A stretch of 64,000 bases of DNA from Bordetella genomosp. 11 (GTDB lineage Bacteria; Pseudomonadota; Gammaproteobacteria; Burkholderiales; Burkholderiaceae_B): assembly GCF_002261215.1 (NCBI RefSeq), contig NZ_NEVS01000004.1:3534001-3598000 (forward strand), given 5' to 3'. Positions within the stretch are counted from its first letter, which is position 1; each line of letters opens with the position of its first letter. The translations under genes were made by a program, and so were the position numbers. Below are positions 51,514-59,446 of the stretch, piece after piece. The notes under the pieces were generated by a model, which made no database searches, was not told the origin of the DNA, and saw only the letters and a list, made by a program, of their open reading frames with translations.

Positions 51514-52615
51514 GAACGTCAACATCCTGGTCGTCGACGACATCGAGCAGAATCTGGTCGCGGTCGAAGCCCTGCTGGCCAGACCCGGCATTCAGGTGCT
51601 GCAGGCGCGCTCCGGCGTGCAGGCGCTGGAACTGCTGCTGGTCAACGAAGTGGCGCTGGCCCTGATCGATGTGCAGATGCCGGAGATGAACGGCTTCGAA
51701 CTGGCCGAACTGATCCGGGGCAGCGAGCGCACGCGCAGCGTGCCCCTGATCTTCCTGACGGCCGGGACGAAAGAGCGCGAGGCGCATTTCCGCGGCTACG
51801 AGGCCGGCGCCGTCGATTTCCTGTACAAGCCGCTGGATGCGGACGTCCTGATCAGCAAGGTCAACGTCTTCGTCGAAATGCACAACCAGAAGAAAGTGAT
51901 GGCGCGCCAGTTGGAAGAATTGCGCCAGGCCCTCACGCTGAACGAAATGTTCACCGCCGTGCTCGGGCACGACCTGCGCAATCCCTTGTCCGCGGTGCTG
52001 CACGGATCCGAACTGCTGCTGCGCGGTTCCGACGACCCCAAGGTCCGGACCAACGCGCAACGGATCCGTTTCAGCGCCGGACGCATGGCGCGCATGGTGG
52101 AACAACTGCTGGATGTGGCGCGGATCCGCTCCAACGGCCTGGCCCTGCAATGGGTACGCGCGGACTACGCGAGCGTCTGCCGCGCCATCGTGGACGAGAT
52201 CGCCGACCCGGCGCAGCGCGAACGCGTGCAGTTGCGCATCGAGGGCGACACGCACGGCGACATCGATGTCGATCGGTTCTCGCAGGTGGTGTCCAACCTG
52301 CTGGGCAACGCGCTGCAGCACGGCGATCCGGCACACCCCGTGGTCATGCGGATCGATGGCCAGGCGCCCGCGCGCATCGTGGTGCAGGTGGCCAACCAGG
52401 GCGTGATCCCGGCCGCGCTGCTACCCGACCTGTTCAACCCATTCCAGGCAAGCATGGAAAGCCGGTTATCGAAAAACGGGCTGGGCCTGGGGCTTTATAT
52501 CGTGAAGAAGTTCATCGACGCGCATGGCGGCACGGTAGCCGTGCGCTCCACGGCCAGCGAGGGCACGGCGTTCGACATCGTCATGCCGCGCGAGCGCGCC
52601 GCCGGCGCGACGTGA
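51506..52615 (+). CDS. Receiver-histidine kinase (soluble)
   Basis: This 369-residue cytoplasmic protein has an N-terminal receiver (about 5-125, phospho-acceptor Asp55 in LIDVQMPEMNG, FLYKPLD) followed by a HisKA domain with His155 in VLGHDLRNPLSA and an ATPase domain (NLLGNALQHG, GLGLGLYIVKK). The DNxGxG box is altered to ANQGVIP, which may weaken ATP binding. No membrane helix or DNA-binding part is present. I start it at GTG 51506, eight bases inside cheB, as the longer frame reads through cheB in another phase. The 3' end overlaps the converging hydroxylase gene by 35 bases. Confidence 0.87.
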   Translation: MTENVNILVVDDIEQNLVAVEALLARPGIQVLQARSGVQALELLLVNEVALALIDVQMPEMNGFELAELIRGSERTRSVPLIFLTAGTKEREAHFRGYEAGAVDFLYKPLDADVLISKVNVFVEMHNQKKVMARQLEELRQALTLNEMFTAVLGHDLRNPLSAVLHGSELLLRGSDDPKVRTNAQRIRFSAGRMARMVEQLLDVARIRSNGLALQWVRADYASVCRAIVDEIADPAQRERVQLRIEGDTHGDIDVDRFSQVVSNLLGNALQHGDPAHPVVMRIDGQAPARIVVQVANQGVIPAALLPDLFNPFQASMESRLSKNGLGLGLYIVKKFIDAHGGTVAVRSTASEGTAFDIVMPRERAAGAT

Positions 52616-53558
52616 ACAGCCGCTTGAACCCCAGCCACTGCTGGGACAGGAAAGTCTCGCCGTAATCGTGGCCGCCGGCATCGGGCAGTTGGTCCGCGAT
52701 GCCGGTGGGGCCGTAGTTGCCGTCGAAGCGGGCGGTGCGGAACAGGATGTCCCAGATCGGGAAGATGACGGCGTAATTGCTGCCCACGACCTTGCCGGTG
52801 GGCGTCGTTTCGTAGGCAATGCCGTGATGCTCGCGGTGAAAGCGCGGACTGACGAGCAGGCGCTCGCCCAGCCTGCCGAAATGCAGCCGCAGATTGGCGT
52901 GCGAAAAGCTTTCGACCAATTGCAGGATGGCCACGATGGCGACGAACTGCGCCGGCGCCACGCCGATCAGCTGCGACACGACGACGATGACGACATCGTG
53001 CAGCAGGTCGTCCAGCAGATGATTGCGGTTGTCGCTCCACATGGTCATCTGGCGCTGGCTGTGGTGCACCGCGTGCAAGGTCCACATCCATTCGACGTTG
53101 TGCTGGGCGCGGTGATACAGGTATTCGACCAGGTCGAAGACGACCAGATAGATGGCCAGGCTTACCAGCGCATTGTCGGTCACGCCGGGCCAGAGGTAGT
53201 CCAGTTGCAGGGTGGGCAGGCCCCATACATGCAGGCTGCCGAAAATGGTGTCCCAGAACGGATCGATGGCGAAGAACAGCGCCACACGGAAGATACCGAG
53301 GCGGTGGATGATCGTGTAGAGGACATCCAGGCGCACGGCGCGGCGATCCGTGATGGGTTCGACCGGGCGCCAGCGCTGCAGCGGCCCGATCACGCAGATC
53401 AGCACGGCAAGCTGCAGCAGGCCGGCGATCAGCCACAGCGTGGCGTCGTAGGCGTCCTCGATGACACCGGACAGGCCCAGCTTGTACAGCACGGGCTGGA
53501 TGACAGATTCGAACAGCCCTTCCTGGGCCATGCCGATCAGATGATTGAACGTATCCAT
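52581..53558 (-). CDS. Sterol desaturase/fatty acid hydroxylase superfamily protein
   Basis: This 325-residue membrane-bound di-iron oxygenase has three or four helices (about 40-65, 85-105, 130-160 and 188-210) and the histidine clusters that bind iron: HRAQH, HAVHHS and HREHH, with further histidine and asparagine residues at DNRNHLLDD and FSHANLRLH. Family members hydroxylate or desaturate lipids, sterols or ether lipids. Substrate is unknown. It is the last gene of a leftward operon after a deacetylase and a beta-propeller gene, ten bases from the former. Confidence 0.85.
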   Translation of the reverse strand: MDTFNHLIGMAQEGLFESVIQPVLYKLGLSGVIEDAYDATLWLIAGLLQLAVLICVIGPLQRWRPVEPITDRRAVRLDVLYTIIHRLGIFRVALFFAIDPFWDTIFGSLHVWGLPTLQLDYLWPGVTDNALVSLAIYLVVFDLVEYLYHRAQHNVEWMWTLHAVHHSQRQMTMWSDNRNHLLDDLLHDVVIVVVSQLIGVAPAQFVAIVAILQLVESFSHANLRLHFGRLGERLLVSPRFHREHHGIAYETTPTGKVVGSNYAVIFPIWDILFRTARFDGNYGPTGIADQLPDAGGHDYGETFLSQQWLGFKRLFTSRRRRARAA

Positions 53559-53568
53559 CGCTTGAAAC

Positions 53569-54375
53569 TTATTGACGGTGCGCCGCGATCCAGGCGCGAT
53601 AGGCCGGATGCTGGTCCATCGTGGCGAAGCAATAGCCCTTGGCCTGCAGTCCGGTGATCAGGGGCTCGAGCACGGCGGGCGCCCAGGGATCCTGGCGCGA
53701 CCAGATGCCCAGGTGCGCCAGGAGGATGTCGCCCGGCTTGATGTTGGCCAGCGCCCGCGACAGCAATTGTTTGTTGGGATATTTATCGCTGGGCAGTTCG
53801 TCGCCCAGGAAACCGGCCGACGTCCACCCCACGTGGCGATAGCCGCAGGTTTGCGCGGCTTTCAGCAGCGCCGCGGAAGTGCGGCCCCCCGGCGCGCGGA
53901 ACAGGGGCAGCATGGCATGGCCCGTCATCTGCCGGAAGCGCGCCGCGGAACGCTGCAGTTCGTCGCAGTACTGTTGCGCGGTCAGGACTTCACGCTTGCC
54001 GGCCTGCGGGCCGAAGTCGGGCCGCATCTCGAATTTATCGCCCGGCAGGTCCTTCAACCAATGAACGTGATCGTAGGTATGGCTGCCGAAGACGTCGCCG
54101 TCGGCGACGCGGGCACGCCACCACGGCGCCCATTGATCGTCCAGCGAGGTGCCGTTGGTCTGCGTGCGCTCGTTGGCCAGGAAGAAGGTGACCTTGACGC
54201 CGTGGCGCTTGAGCACGTCCGCGACCAGCGGTGCCACGCCCATATGCCCGGTATCGAACGTCAGGTAGACCGGTTTGGCGCAAATCGGTGCCGGCGCGGC
54301 TGCGGCGCCGGACGCCAGGGCCGCGGCCAGCAGGCCGCACAAGGCGGCGGAAGCGGTTTTAGTGCATCGCGACAT
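53569..54375 (-). CDS. Secreted polysaccharide deacetylase family protein
   Basis: This 268-residue NodB-type protein has a Sec signal peptide (about 1-27, ending GAAAAP). Motif 1 reads LTFDTGHMG, where the usual TFDDG has Thr in place of the metal-binding second aspartate. Motif 2 SHTYDH keeps both histidines, and motif 3 is RAPGG. Relatives remove acetyl groups from chitin, peptidoglycan or exopolysaccharide. The motif 1 change may alter metal binding or substrate. It overlaps the upstream beta-propeller gene by 17 bases and precedes the hydroxylase gene, forming an envelope-directed operon. Confidence 0.85.
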   Translation of the reverse strand: MSRCTKTASAALCGLLAAALASGAAAAPAPICAKPVYLTFDTGHMGVAPLVADVLKRHGVKVTFFLANERTQTNGTSLDDQWAPWWRARVADGDVFGSHTYDHVHWLKDLPGDKFEMRPDFGPQAGKREVLTAQQYCDELQRSAARFRQMTGHAMLPLFRAPGGRTSAALLKAAQTCGYRHVGWTSAGFLGDELPSDKYPNKQLLSRALANIKPGDILLAHLGIWSRQDPWAPAVLEPLITGLQAKGYCFATMDQHPAYRAWIAAHRQ

Positions 54376-55426
54376 GGTCGAGCGTCCAAACGCCGTGCGG
54401 CGAGCGGCCCACGTTGACCTGCCGCACGACCTGTTTCTTGTCGATATCGATGAACGTCAGCTTGCGCGCCCAGCGCGAGGTGACCAGCAGCGTCTTGCCG
54501 TCCGCCATCAGGTCCATGCAATCCGGACCGCCGGGGGCGGGATATTCGGCCACGACCTTCAAGGTGGTGAAATCGATGCGGCTGATGGTATTGGCGGCGC
54601 GGTTGCTGACGAAGATATGCCTGCCGTCGCCCTGCACGCGGAAGGCATGGGCGCCCTCGTTGGTCTTGATGCGCGTGATCAGCCTGGGCTTGCCCGGACT
54701 GGTCAGGTCGTAGGCCTCGACGTAGCTGTCGCCGGTAAGGGCCACCAGCATGACCTTGTCGCCCGGGACGATATACACATCGGCCGGTGTCTTGCCCACG
54801 GGCAGCGTCCAGCGCACCTGCTGCGTGGCCAGGTCGATGGCGATGACCTCGTCGCTGTCCTGCAGGGAGACATAGGCGGTGGTGCTCTTGCTGTCGATGC
54901 CGATATGGCTGGGCGTCTTGCCGGCGGGCACCCGCTTCATCAGTTTGAGATCGAAGCCCTTGGCGCTGGGAATGTACTGGTAGATATCGATATGGTTCAG
55001 GCGGTTGGCCGCGGTAACGAACCATTTCATGTCGGGCGAGAACCGCAGCTGATAGGGATCCACGATGCCGGTGAGCGTGCGCTGCACCTCGGCCGTGCGC
55101 GGATCCAGCAGCGTCAGGGAGTCGCCGACGGAGTTGGCGACGATCAGGGATTTCTGGTCGGGCGAGAAGTACAGGTGATGCGGTTCCTTGCCGGTGGGGA
55201 TGCGGCGCAGCTCCTTGTACGTGACCGGGTCGATGACGCTGACGTTGGCGTCCAGCGAATTGAGAACGAAGATCGGGTCGTCATGACCGGACCGGGAAGC
55301 CTGGCCTTGGGCCTGGACGGGCGCGATGAACGCGAGACAGGCGGCGAAGAGCGCGCCACAGGCAAACGACAGACGGTTCAAAAGGGATCTCGCAGTATCA
55401 GGTGAAAGCGCCCTGAATTTTGACAT
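54359..55426 (-). CDS. Secreted YncE-like beta-propeller protein
   Basis: This 355-residue protein has a signal peptide (about 1-41, ending VQAQ) and a seven-bladed propeller of YVTN/NHL-like repeats, each with the pattern VSVIDPVTYKELRRIPTGKEPHHLYFSPDQKSL-type strand sets. The start MSKFRALS gives the signal peptide; the frame remains open far upstream but that is opposite the methyltransferase gene. Such propellers bind ligands or partner proteins in the periplasm. It heads the three-gene operon with the deacetylase and hydroxylase. No catalytic residues can be named. Confidence 0.85.
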   Translation of the reverse strand: MSKFRALSPDTARSLLNRLSFACGALFAACLAFIAPVQAQGQASRSGHDDPIFVLNSLDANVSVIDPVTYKELRRIPTGKEPHHLYFSPDQKSLIVANSVGDSLTLLDPRTAEVQRTLTGIVDPYQLRFSPDMKWFVTAANRLNHIDIYQYIPSAKGFDLKLMKRVPAGKTPSHIGIDSKSTTAYVSLQDSDEVIAIDLATQQVRWTLPVGKTPADVYIVPGDKVMLVALTGDSYVEAYDLTSPGKPRLITRIKTNEGAHAFRVQGDGRHIFVSNRAANTISRIDFTTLKVVAEYPAPGGPDCMDLMADGKTLLVTSRWARKLTFIDIDKKQVVRQVNVGRSPHGVWTLDHVAMH

Positions 55427-55482
55427 ACAGCAGCCGGCCGTTGGAGTGGGCCGCCGGGGAAAAGTTCGCACGGGTGCGTAAA

Positions 55483-56664
55483 ATGTCCGATTCTTCCAAA
55501 CCCGACAACATGCCCCTGCCCGAACCGCTTGCGCCTGCTCAGCTGTCCTGGATCGAGGACGGCGTCGAACATCATGCGGACTGGCGGTCCGAAAGCGGCG
55601 CACCGGTTCCCCGGCGGGTCGTGCGCGCCGACGACGCCATGAGCGCGGACACGGCGTACCGGCTGGCCTGCGAAGGAACGGCGCTGCTGTGGCGCGGCGA
55701 TTTCCAGAATGCCCGCCAGTTGCTCCAGGCCCTGGCCCGGCGCATCGACAGGCGGCCGGCCGGCCGCAAGGCGCCCCTGCCCTTCCCGGAAGCTTTCCAT
55801 ATGCATCGCCAGGCGCGCGCCCAGCGCGCCCGCACGCTGGGGATGCTGCTGATCCCTTTCGAGCCGGGTCACATCGTGCCGCTGCGGCGCGCGCCCGATG
55901 TGGCGCGCGCCTGCCAGGACGTCTACGGAGCCGCGGACCGGCCTTATGTGGCGTCGCTGCGCGAACTGCTAGGCCTGGTCGGCGCGCGGCAATGGCGTGA
56001 AAAAGGCGTGGAGATTGCCGCGCTCGGCGAACGCATATTTCCGCACTACGGCGTCTACTCGCCGGTGCGCGGGGAATACCTCGACCTGGTGGCGCGCGCG
56101 CCCCTGCCCGGAACGGACCTGGCTTTCGACATCGGCACGGGAACGGGCGTGATCGCGGCCTTGCTGGCACGGCGCGGCGTGCGAACGATAGTGGCGACGG
56201 ATCAGGACCCGCGCGCGCTGGCCTGCGCGCGGGACAATCTGGACCGGCTGGGCCTGGCGGAACGCGTCCGCCTGCGGCAGGCGGATCTTTTCCCACCGGG
56301 CCAGGCGCAACTGGTGGTCTGCAATCCCCCGTGGGTCCCTGCCCGCGCGACGGCGCCGGTCGAGCATGCGGTGTACGACCCGGACTCCAGGATGCTGCGG
56401 GCATTCCTCGATGGGCTGGCGCCGCATCTGGCCCCCGAAGGAGAAGGCTGGCTGATACTGTCGGACCTGGCGGAACACCTGCGGCTGCGCAGCCGCGACG
56501 CCCTGCTCGAATGGATTGCCGCCGCGGGGCTGGACGTCGTGGACAGAATGGATATCCGCCCGCGGCATGGCAAGGCGGAAGACCCTGGCGACCCCCTGCA
56601 CGCCGCGCGCTCGCGGGAAATCACCTCGCTGTGGCGCTTGCGGCGCGGCCCACCGCCGGCCTGA
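55483..56664 (+). CDS. Class I SAM-dependent methyltransferase
   Basis: This 393-residue cytoplasmic methyltransferase (from MSDSSKPDNMP) has an N-terminal part of about 195 residues without known catalytic motifs, then a Rossmann methyltransferase fold with SAM-binding DIGTGTGVIAALLA, acidic loop ATDQDPRAL and the catalytic NPPWVPA motif typical of N- and HemK/RlmG-like enzymes that act on glutamine, adenine or guanine. Its target is unknown. It is divergent from the beta-propeller gene, with 56 bases between starts. An earlier in-frame ATG at 55420 would overlap that gene's start and is less likely. Confidence 0.85.
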   Translation: MSDSSKPDNMPLPEPLAPAQLSWIEDGVEHHADWRSESGAPVPRRVVRADDAMSADTAYRLACEGTALLWRGDFQNARQLLQALARRIDRRPAGRKAPLPFPEAFHMHRQARAQRARTLGMLLIPFEPGHIVPLRRAPDVARACQDVYGAADRPYVASLRELLGLVGARQWREKGVEIAALGERIFPHYGVYSPVRGEYLDLVARAPLPGTDLAFDIGTGTGVIAALLARRGVRTIVATDQDPRALACARDNLDRLGLAERVRLRQADLFPPGQAQLVVCNPPWVPARATAPVEHAVYDPDSRMLRAFLDGLAPHLAPEGEGWLILSDLAEHLRLRSRDALLEWIAAAGLDVVDRMDIRPRHGKAEDPGDPLHAARSREITSLWRLRRGPPPA

Positions 56665-56739
56665 CTTCGCCGGTTTCCGCCGTTTTCGCGCGAACGCCAC
56701 GGATCCGCTGGCATCCGGCGCCATCCGGATGCGGACGCG

Positions 56740-57414
56740 CTACAAGGTTTGCGCCGCCAATGCGAGGGTGACGAGCAGCGAGACGCCCAGGATGGCGGCG
56801 CCGACCGTGCGACGGCGGTTCAGGCCGGTCCATAGCAGGACACCGGTAATGGACAGCAGGACCATGCCCCCAGCGATGGTGTCGGCGATCAGTACCCAGG
56901 CGGCCGTGACCCCGTTGGATTTGTGCAGGTTCTCCAGGACGGCGAGCAGGCCCGGTTCGACCCGGCGGACATTGACCTGCCCCGCGCCGGCCCAGTATTC
57001 GGCCTGCACCGTCGCCGTCGGGGAACGGAAACGCAACTGCCAATGTTCCGGCTGGGTGACGGTCCTGTCGCCCCAGGCCACGGGCTTGGCCGGGTCGCGC
57101 TGGATGCGCTCCGGCGGCTTGGGCAACTTCAGTTCCTGCTGCAGCCAGGCGGCCATCGCCTGCGGCGTGGCGGGCGGGGGCACGGGCAGTTCCAGGCGGA
57201 TATCGGATACCTGCGCGGCGCCGGTATCGATCCTCATGACCGCGCGGTGGTTCTGGAAGAATCCCGTCAGCCCGAAGAGCAGGCCCAGCAGCGCGCCCCA
57301 CAAGCCGATCCAACTGTGCGTTTTGCGCAACCATTTCAGGAATAGGCCCCGGCGATGGGCCGCGGCGTGCGCGGGATCGGCGCGGCGCGGCGCGGGAGTG
57401 AGGATGTGGCTCAT
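56740..57414 (-). CDS. PepSY-type membrane protein
   Basis: This 224-residue inner-membrane protein has an N-terminal helix (about 36-54, HSWIGLWGALLGLLFGLTGFF), a periplasmic domain of about 110 residues and two C-terminal helices (about 172-193 and 202-222). The HSWIGLWGALLG motif is typical of PepSY-associated membrane proteins, which are often encoded with TonB-dependent siderophore receptors and thought to reduce iron chelates. No receptor gene is next to it. A Fur-like box 65 bases upstream supports an iron role. I judge the family fairly safe, the role as inference. Confidence 0.8.
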   Translation of the reverse strand: MSHILTPAPRRADPAHAAAHRRGLFLKWLRKTHSWIGLWGALLGLLFGLTGFFQNHRAVMRIDTGAAQVSDIRLELPVPPPATPQAMAAWLQQELKLPKPPERIQRDPAKPVAWGDRTVTQPEHWQLRFRSPTATVQAEYWAGAGQVNVRRVEPGLLAVLENLHKSNGVTAAWVLIADTIAGGMVLLSITGVLLWTGLNRRRTVGAAILGVSLLVTLALAAQTL

Positions 57415-57478
57415 GGTTCGTCGGTCGGTTTGCCGCGATGGCTTGCAGGCGCAGCGCGACGGTCAGGGATCGAAAAAC

Positions 57479-57497
57479 GCTAATGATATTGCATCTC
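57479..57497 (-). promoter_or_regulatory. Putative Fur box upstream of the PepSY-protein gene
   Basis: On the minus strand GAGATGCAATATCATTAGC agrees with the 19-bp Fur consensus GATAATGATAATCATTATC at 12 of 19 positions, including ATCATTA. It lies 65-83 bases upstream of the PepSY-protein start. That is a modest match, but position and gene type fit iron control. A short hairpin (GGCGGC/GCCGCC) occurs near 57521-57537. Confidence 0.5.
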
Positions 57498-57670
57498 ACC
57501 TTTGTTTACTTTCTCAGCCTGGCGGCATAAGGCCGCCGGCCATCGCCGCCGCGGTCCCGCAACGGAATACTTCGAGCAGGATCGAATATCGGGACAGGAT
57601 TAAGATGGAAGCCGATCGTCAGCCGATATGGATGCATGACGGCATGCCATCACAGTGAGAGGAGCACATC

Positions 57671-58468
57671 GTGACCGACGTTTTCGATCCGGCCCCCGCG
57701 GCCGCTTTGTTGGCCCAGGCCTGGCGCGAGGGACGCCAGCTGAGCGAGATCCCCGCCGATATCCGGCCCCGCAATCTGCTGGAGGGCTATGCCCTGCAGG
57801 AGGCGTTCATCAAGGCCTATGCCGCCGAGACGGGCGACCGCGAGGCGGGATGGAAGCTGGGCGTGGGCAGCGCCGCCGCGATGCAGGCGGCCGGCACGGA
57901 ACGCCCCCTGGTCGGGCGGGTCCTGTCGGGACACCGCTATGACAACGGTGCGACGGTCAAGGTGCTGTGCCAGGCGCCGATCACCGTGGAATTCGAAGTG
58001 GCCTTCGTGCTGGGCCGCGATATCGCGCCCGGCGCGGCGCCGGCCGATCCCATGCAGGCGGTAGCGTCGACACACATTGCCTTCGAACTGGTCCTGTCGC
58101 GCTTCATCAATCGCCGGGCGGTGGGCTGGCCCAGCTTCGTGGGCGACAGCGTGGGTTTCGAAGCCTCTATCCTGGGCCCGCAGATCGACGCTGCCGCCAT
58201 CCACCGCGGCATCGCGTCGGTATCGGTGCAGGCGAACGGCCAGGCGATGGGCGGCGGGCTGAGCGGGGACGACGCGATCGACCCGGTACAGATGCTGCGC
58301 CACTTGTTCGATCACGCCTGTTACCACGGCCTGACGCTGCGCGCGGGCGATGTCGTGACGACCGGCGCCGTGGCCAAGCCCTTCGACATCGCGCCGGGGG
58401 AAACGGACCTGAGCGCGCAGTTCCTGGGCCGCACCCTGTCGGCGCGCGTCGTCCCGGCGCGGGATTGA
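57671..58468 (+). CDS. 2-keto-4-pentenoate hydratase-type enzyme
   Basis: This 265-residue cytoplasmic enzyme of the fumarylacetoacetase-like MhpD family includes hydratases of 2-oxopent-4-enoate and 4-oxalocrotonate decarboxylases in meta-cleavage pathways. Metal ligands are visible in VEFEVAFVLGRDI (E-x-E) and HIAFELVLSRF. GWKLGV near residue 60 and the C-terminal GDVVTTGAVAKPFDIAPGE are family marks. The GTG start has GGAG six bases upstream. It meets the IclR regulator tail to tail, four bases apart. No other meta-cleavage gene is present in the window, so the pathway is not known. Confidence 0.83.
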   Translation: MTDVFDPAPAAALLAQAWREGRQLSEIPADIRPRNLLEGYALQEAFIKAYAAETGDREAGWKLGVGSAAAMQAAGTERPLVGRVLSGHRYDNGATVKVLCQAPITVEFEVAFVLGRDIAPGAAPADPMQAVASTHIAFELVLSRFINRRAVGWPSFVGDSVGFEASILGPQIDAAAIHRGIASVSVQANGQAMGGGLSGDDAIDPVQMLRHLFDHACYHGLTLRAGDVVTTGAVAKPFDIAPGETDLSAQFLGRTLSARVVPARD

Positions 58469-58471
58469 GCC

Positions 58472-59287
58472 TCAGCCCAGCGCGGCCAGGATGCGCCGCT
58501 TCAGGTCAAGCAGGTCCGCGGCGAGCGAACCCGCCACGGTTTCCGGCGTTTCGGCCGTAGCCACGCTGACGTTCAGGGCGTAGATGGCGCCGTTGGCCAG
58601 GACCAGCGGCGTCGACAGCGCCACCACCGCCGGTTGCCAGGCGGCGACGCAGTAGCCGGCCGCGCGCACGCTGGCCCGCGCGGCATCGATTTCTTCGGCC
58701 AGCGCCCGGCCCTGCCCCGGGCGGCGGCGTTTCATGGCGGCGATCCAGGCTTCGCGCCGCGCATCGGGCAGCGCCGCCAGGTAGGCCCGGCCCAGCGAGG
58801 TCAGTTCGATGGGCACGCGCTGGCCGGCCACGACACTGCGCAACGACACCTTCCGGCTGTAGCGCACCGATTCCAGGTAGACCATGTCATCGCCATCGGC
58901 CACCGCGATGCCGACATTGATGCGGCGCGCCTGGGCGAGTTCGCGCATCCAGGGCGCGGCGACCTTCAACACCGGCGACCCGCTGCGCATGGCGTGCGCC
59001 AGACTGAGCACCGGCGCGCCCAGGCGATAGGCGCGCAGGGCCGGCTCGTGCTGCAGGAAGCCGGTGCGTACCAGCGTCTGGGTCAATCGGCTGACGGTGG
59101 CGCGCGACAGGCCGGTGCGCTCGGCCAGCTCGCCGTTGCCGAGAACCTCCAGGCCGGGCCGGAACGCGCGCAGCAAGGCGATGCCGCGCTCCAGCGAGCG
59201 GTTGGCCGGCGCGGCGTCAGGCGTGCGGCGGACGACGGGTTTGACGGGATCGGAGGGATCGGCAGAGGGACGGCGGGACGGTGGCAT
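58472..59287 (-). CDS. IclR-family transcriptional regulator
   Basis: This 271-residue regulator has a flexible Pro/Ala/Arg-rich N-terminus (to about 28), a winged-helix domain (about 30-90; RSLERGIALLRAF, LAERTGLSRATVSRLTQTLVRTGFL) and a C-terminal GAF-like ligand-binding domain (about 105-270). GGAGG precedes the ATG. It is divergent from the Bug receptor-hydratase-synthetase operon with a palindromic site between them, so it very probably controls that operon in response to a pathway intermediate. Confidence 0.9.
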   Translation of the reverse strand: MPPSRRPSADPSDPVKPVVRRTPDAAPANRSLERGIALLRAFRPGLEVLGNGELAERTGLSRATVSRLTQTLVRTGFLQHEPALRAYRLGAPVLSLAHAMRSGSPVLKVAAPWMRELAQARRINVGIAVADGDDMVYLESVRYSRKVSLRSVVAGQRVPIELTSLGRAYLAALPDARREAWIAAMKRRRPGQGRALAEEIDAARASVRAAGYCVAAWQPAVVALSTPLVLANGAIYALNVSVATAETPETVAGSLAADLLDLKRRILAALG

Positions 59288-59299
59288 GGAACCTCCGGC

Positions 59300-59318
59300 A
59301 TTTCCATCAGGTGGAAAT
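59300..59318. promoter_or_regulatory. Probable IclR-type operator
   Basis: A palindrome of perfect 7-bp arms, ATTTCCA and TGGAAAT, separated by five bases, lies 13-31 bases upstream of the regulator start and about 130 bases before the Bug receptor gene. TTCCA/TGGAA half-sites are common in IclR-family operators. Its place would allow self-repression and control of the divergent operon. Confidence 0.6.
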
Positions 59319-59446
59319 GAATGCAAACCGGGCGCGACATTGTCACCTAAACTGGCCGCATCGCAAAGACGATCGTGCCCGGCCTCGCAGCCGCATTTCC
59401 CCGAGCTGCTTTACCCATTCGCGCGGGCGCGTTCCTGGAGACACCG

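Noticed and set aside
54359..56404. An N-terminal extension of the beta-propeller gene to 681 codons
   Set aside because: The added part is opposite the methyltransferase gene; the signal peptide at the 55426 start decides it.
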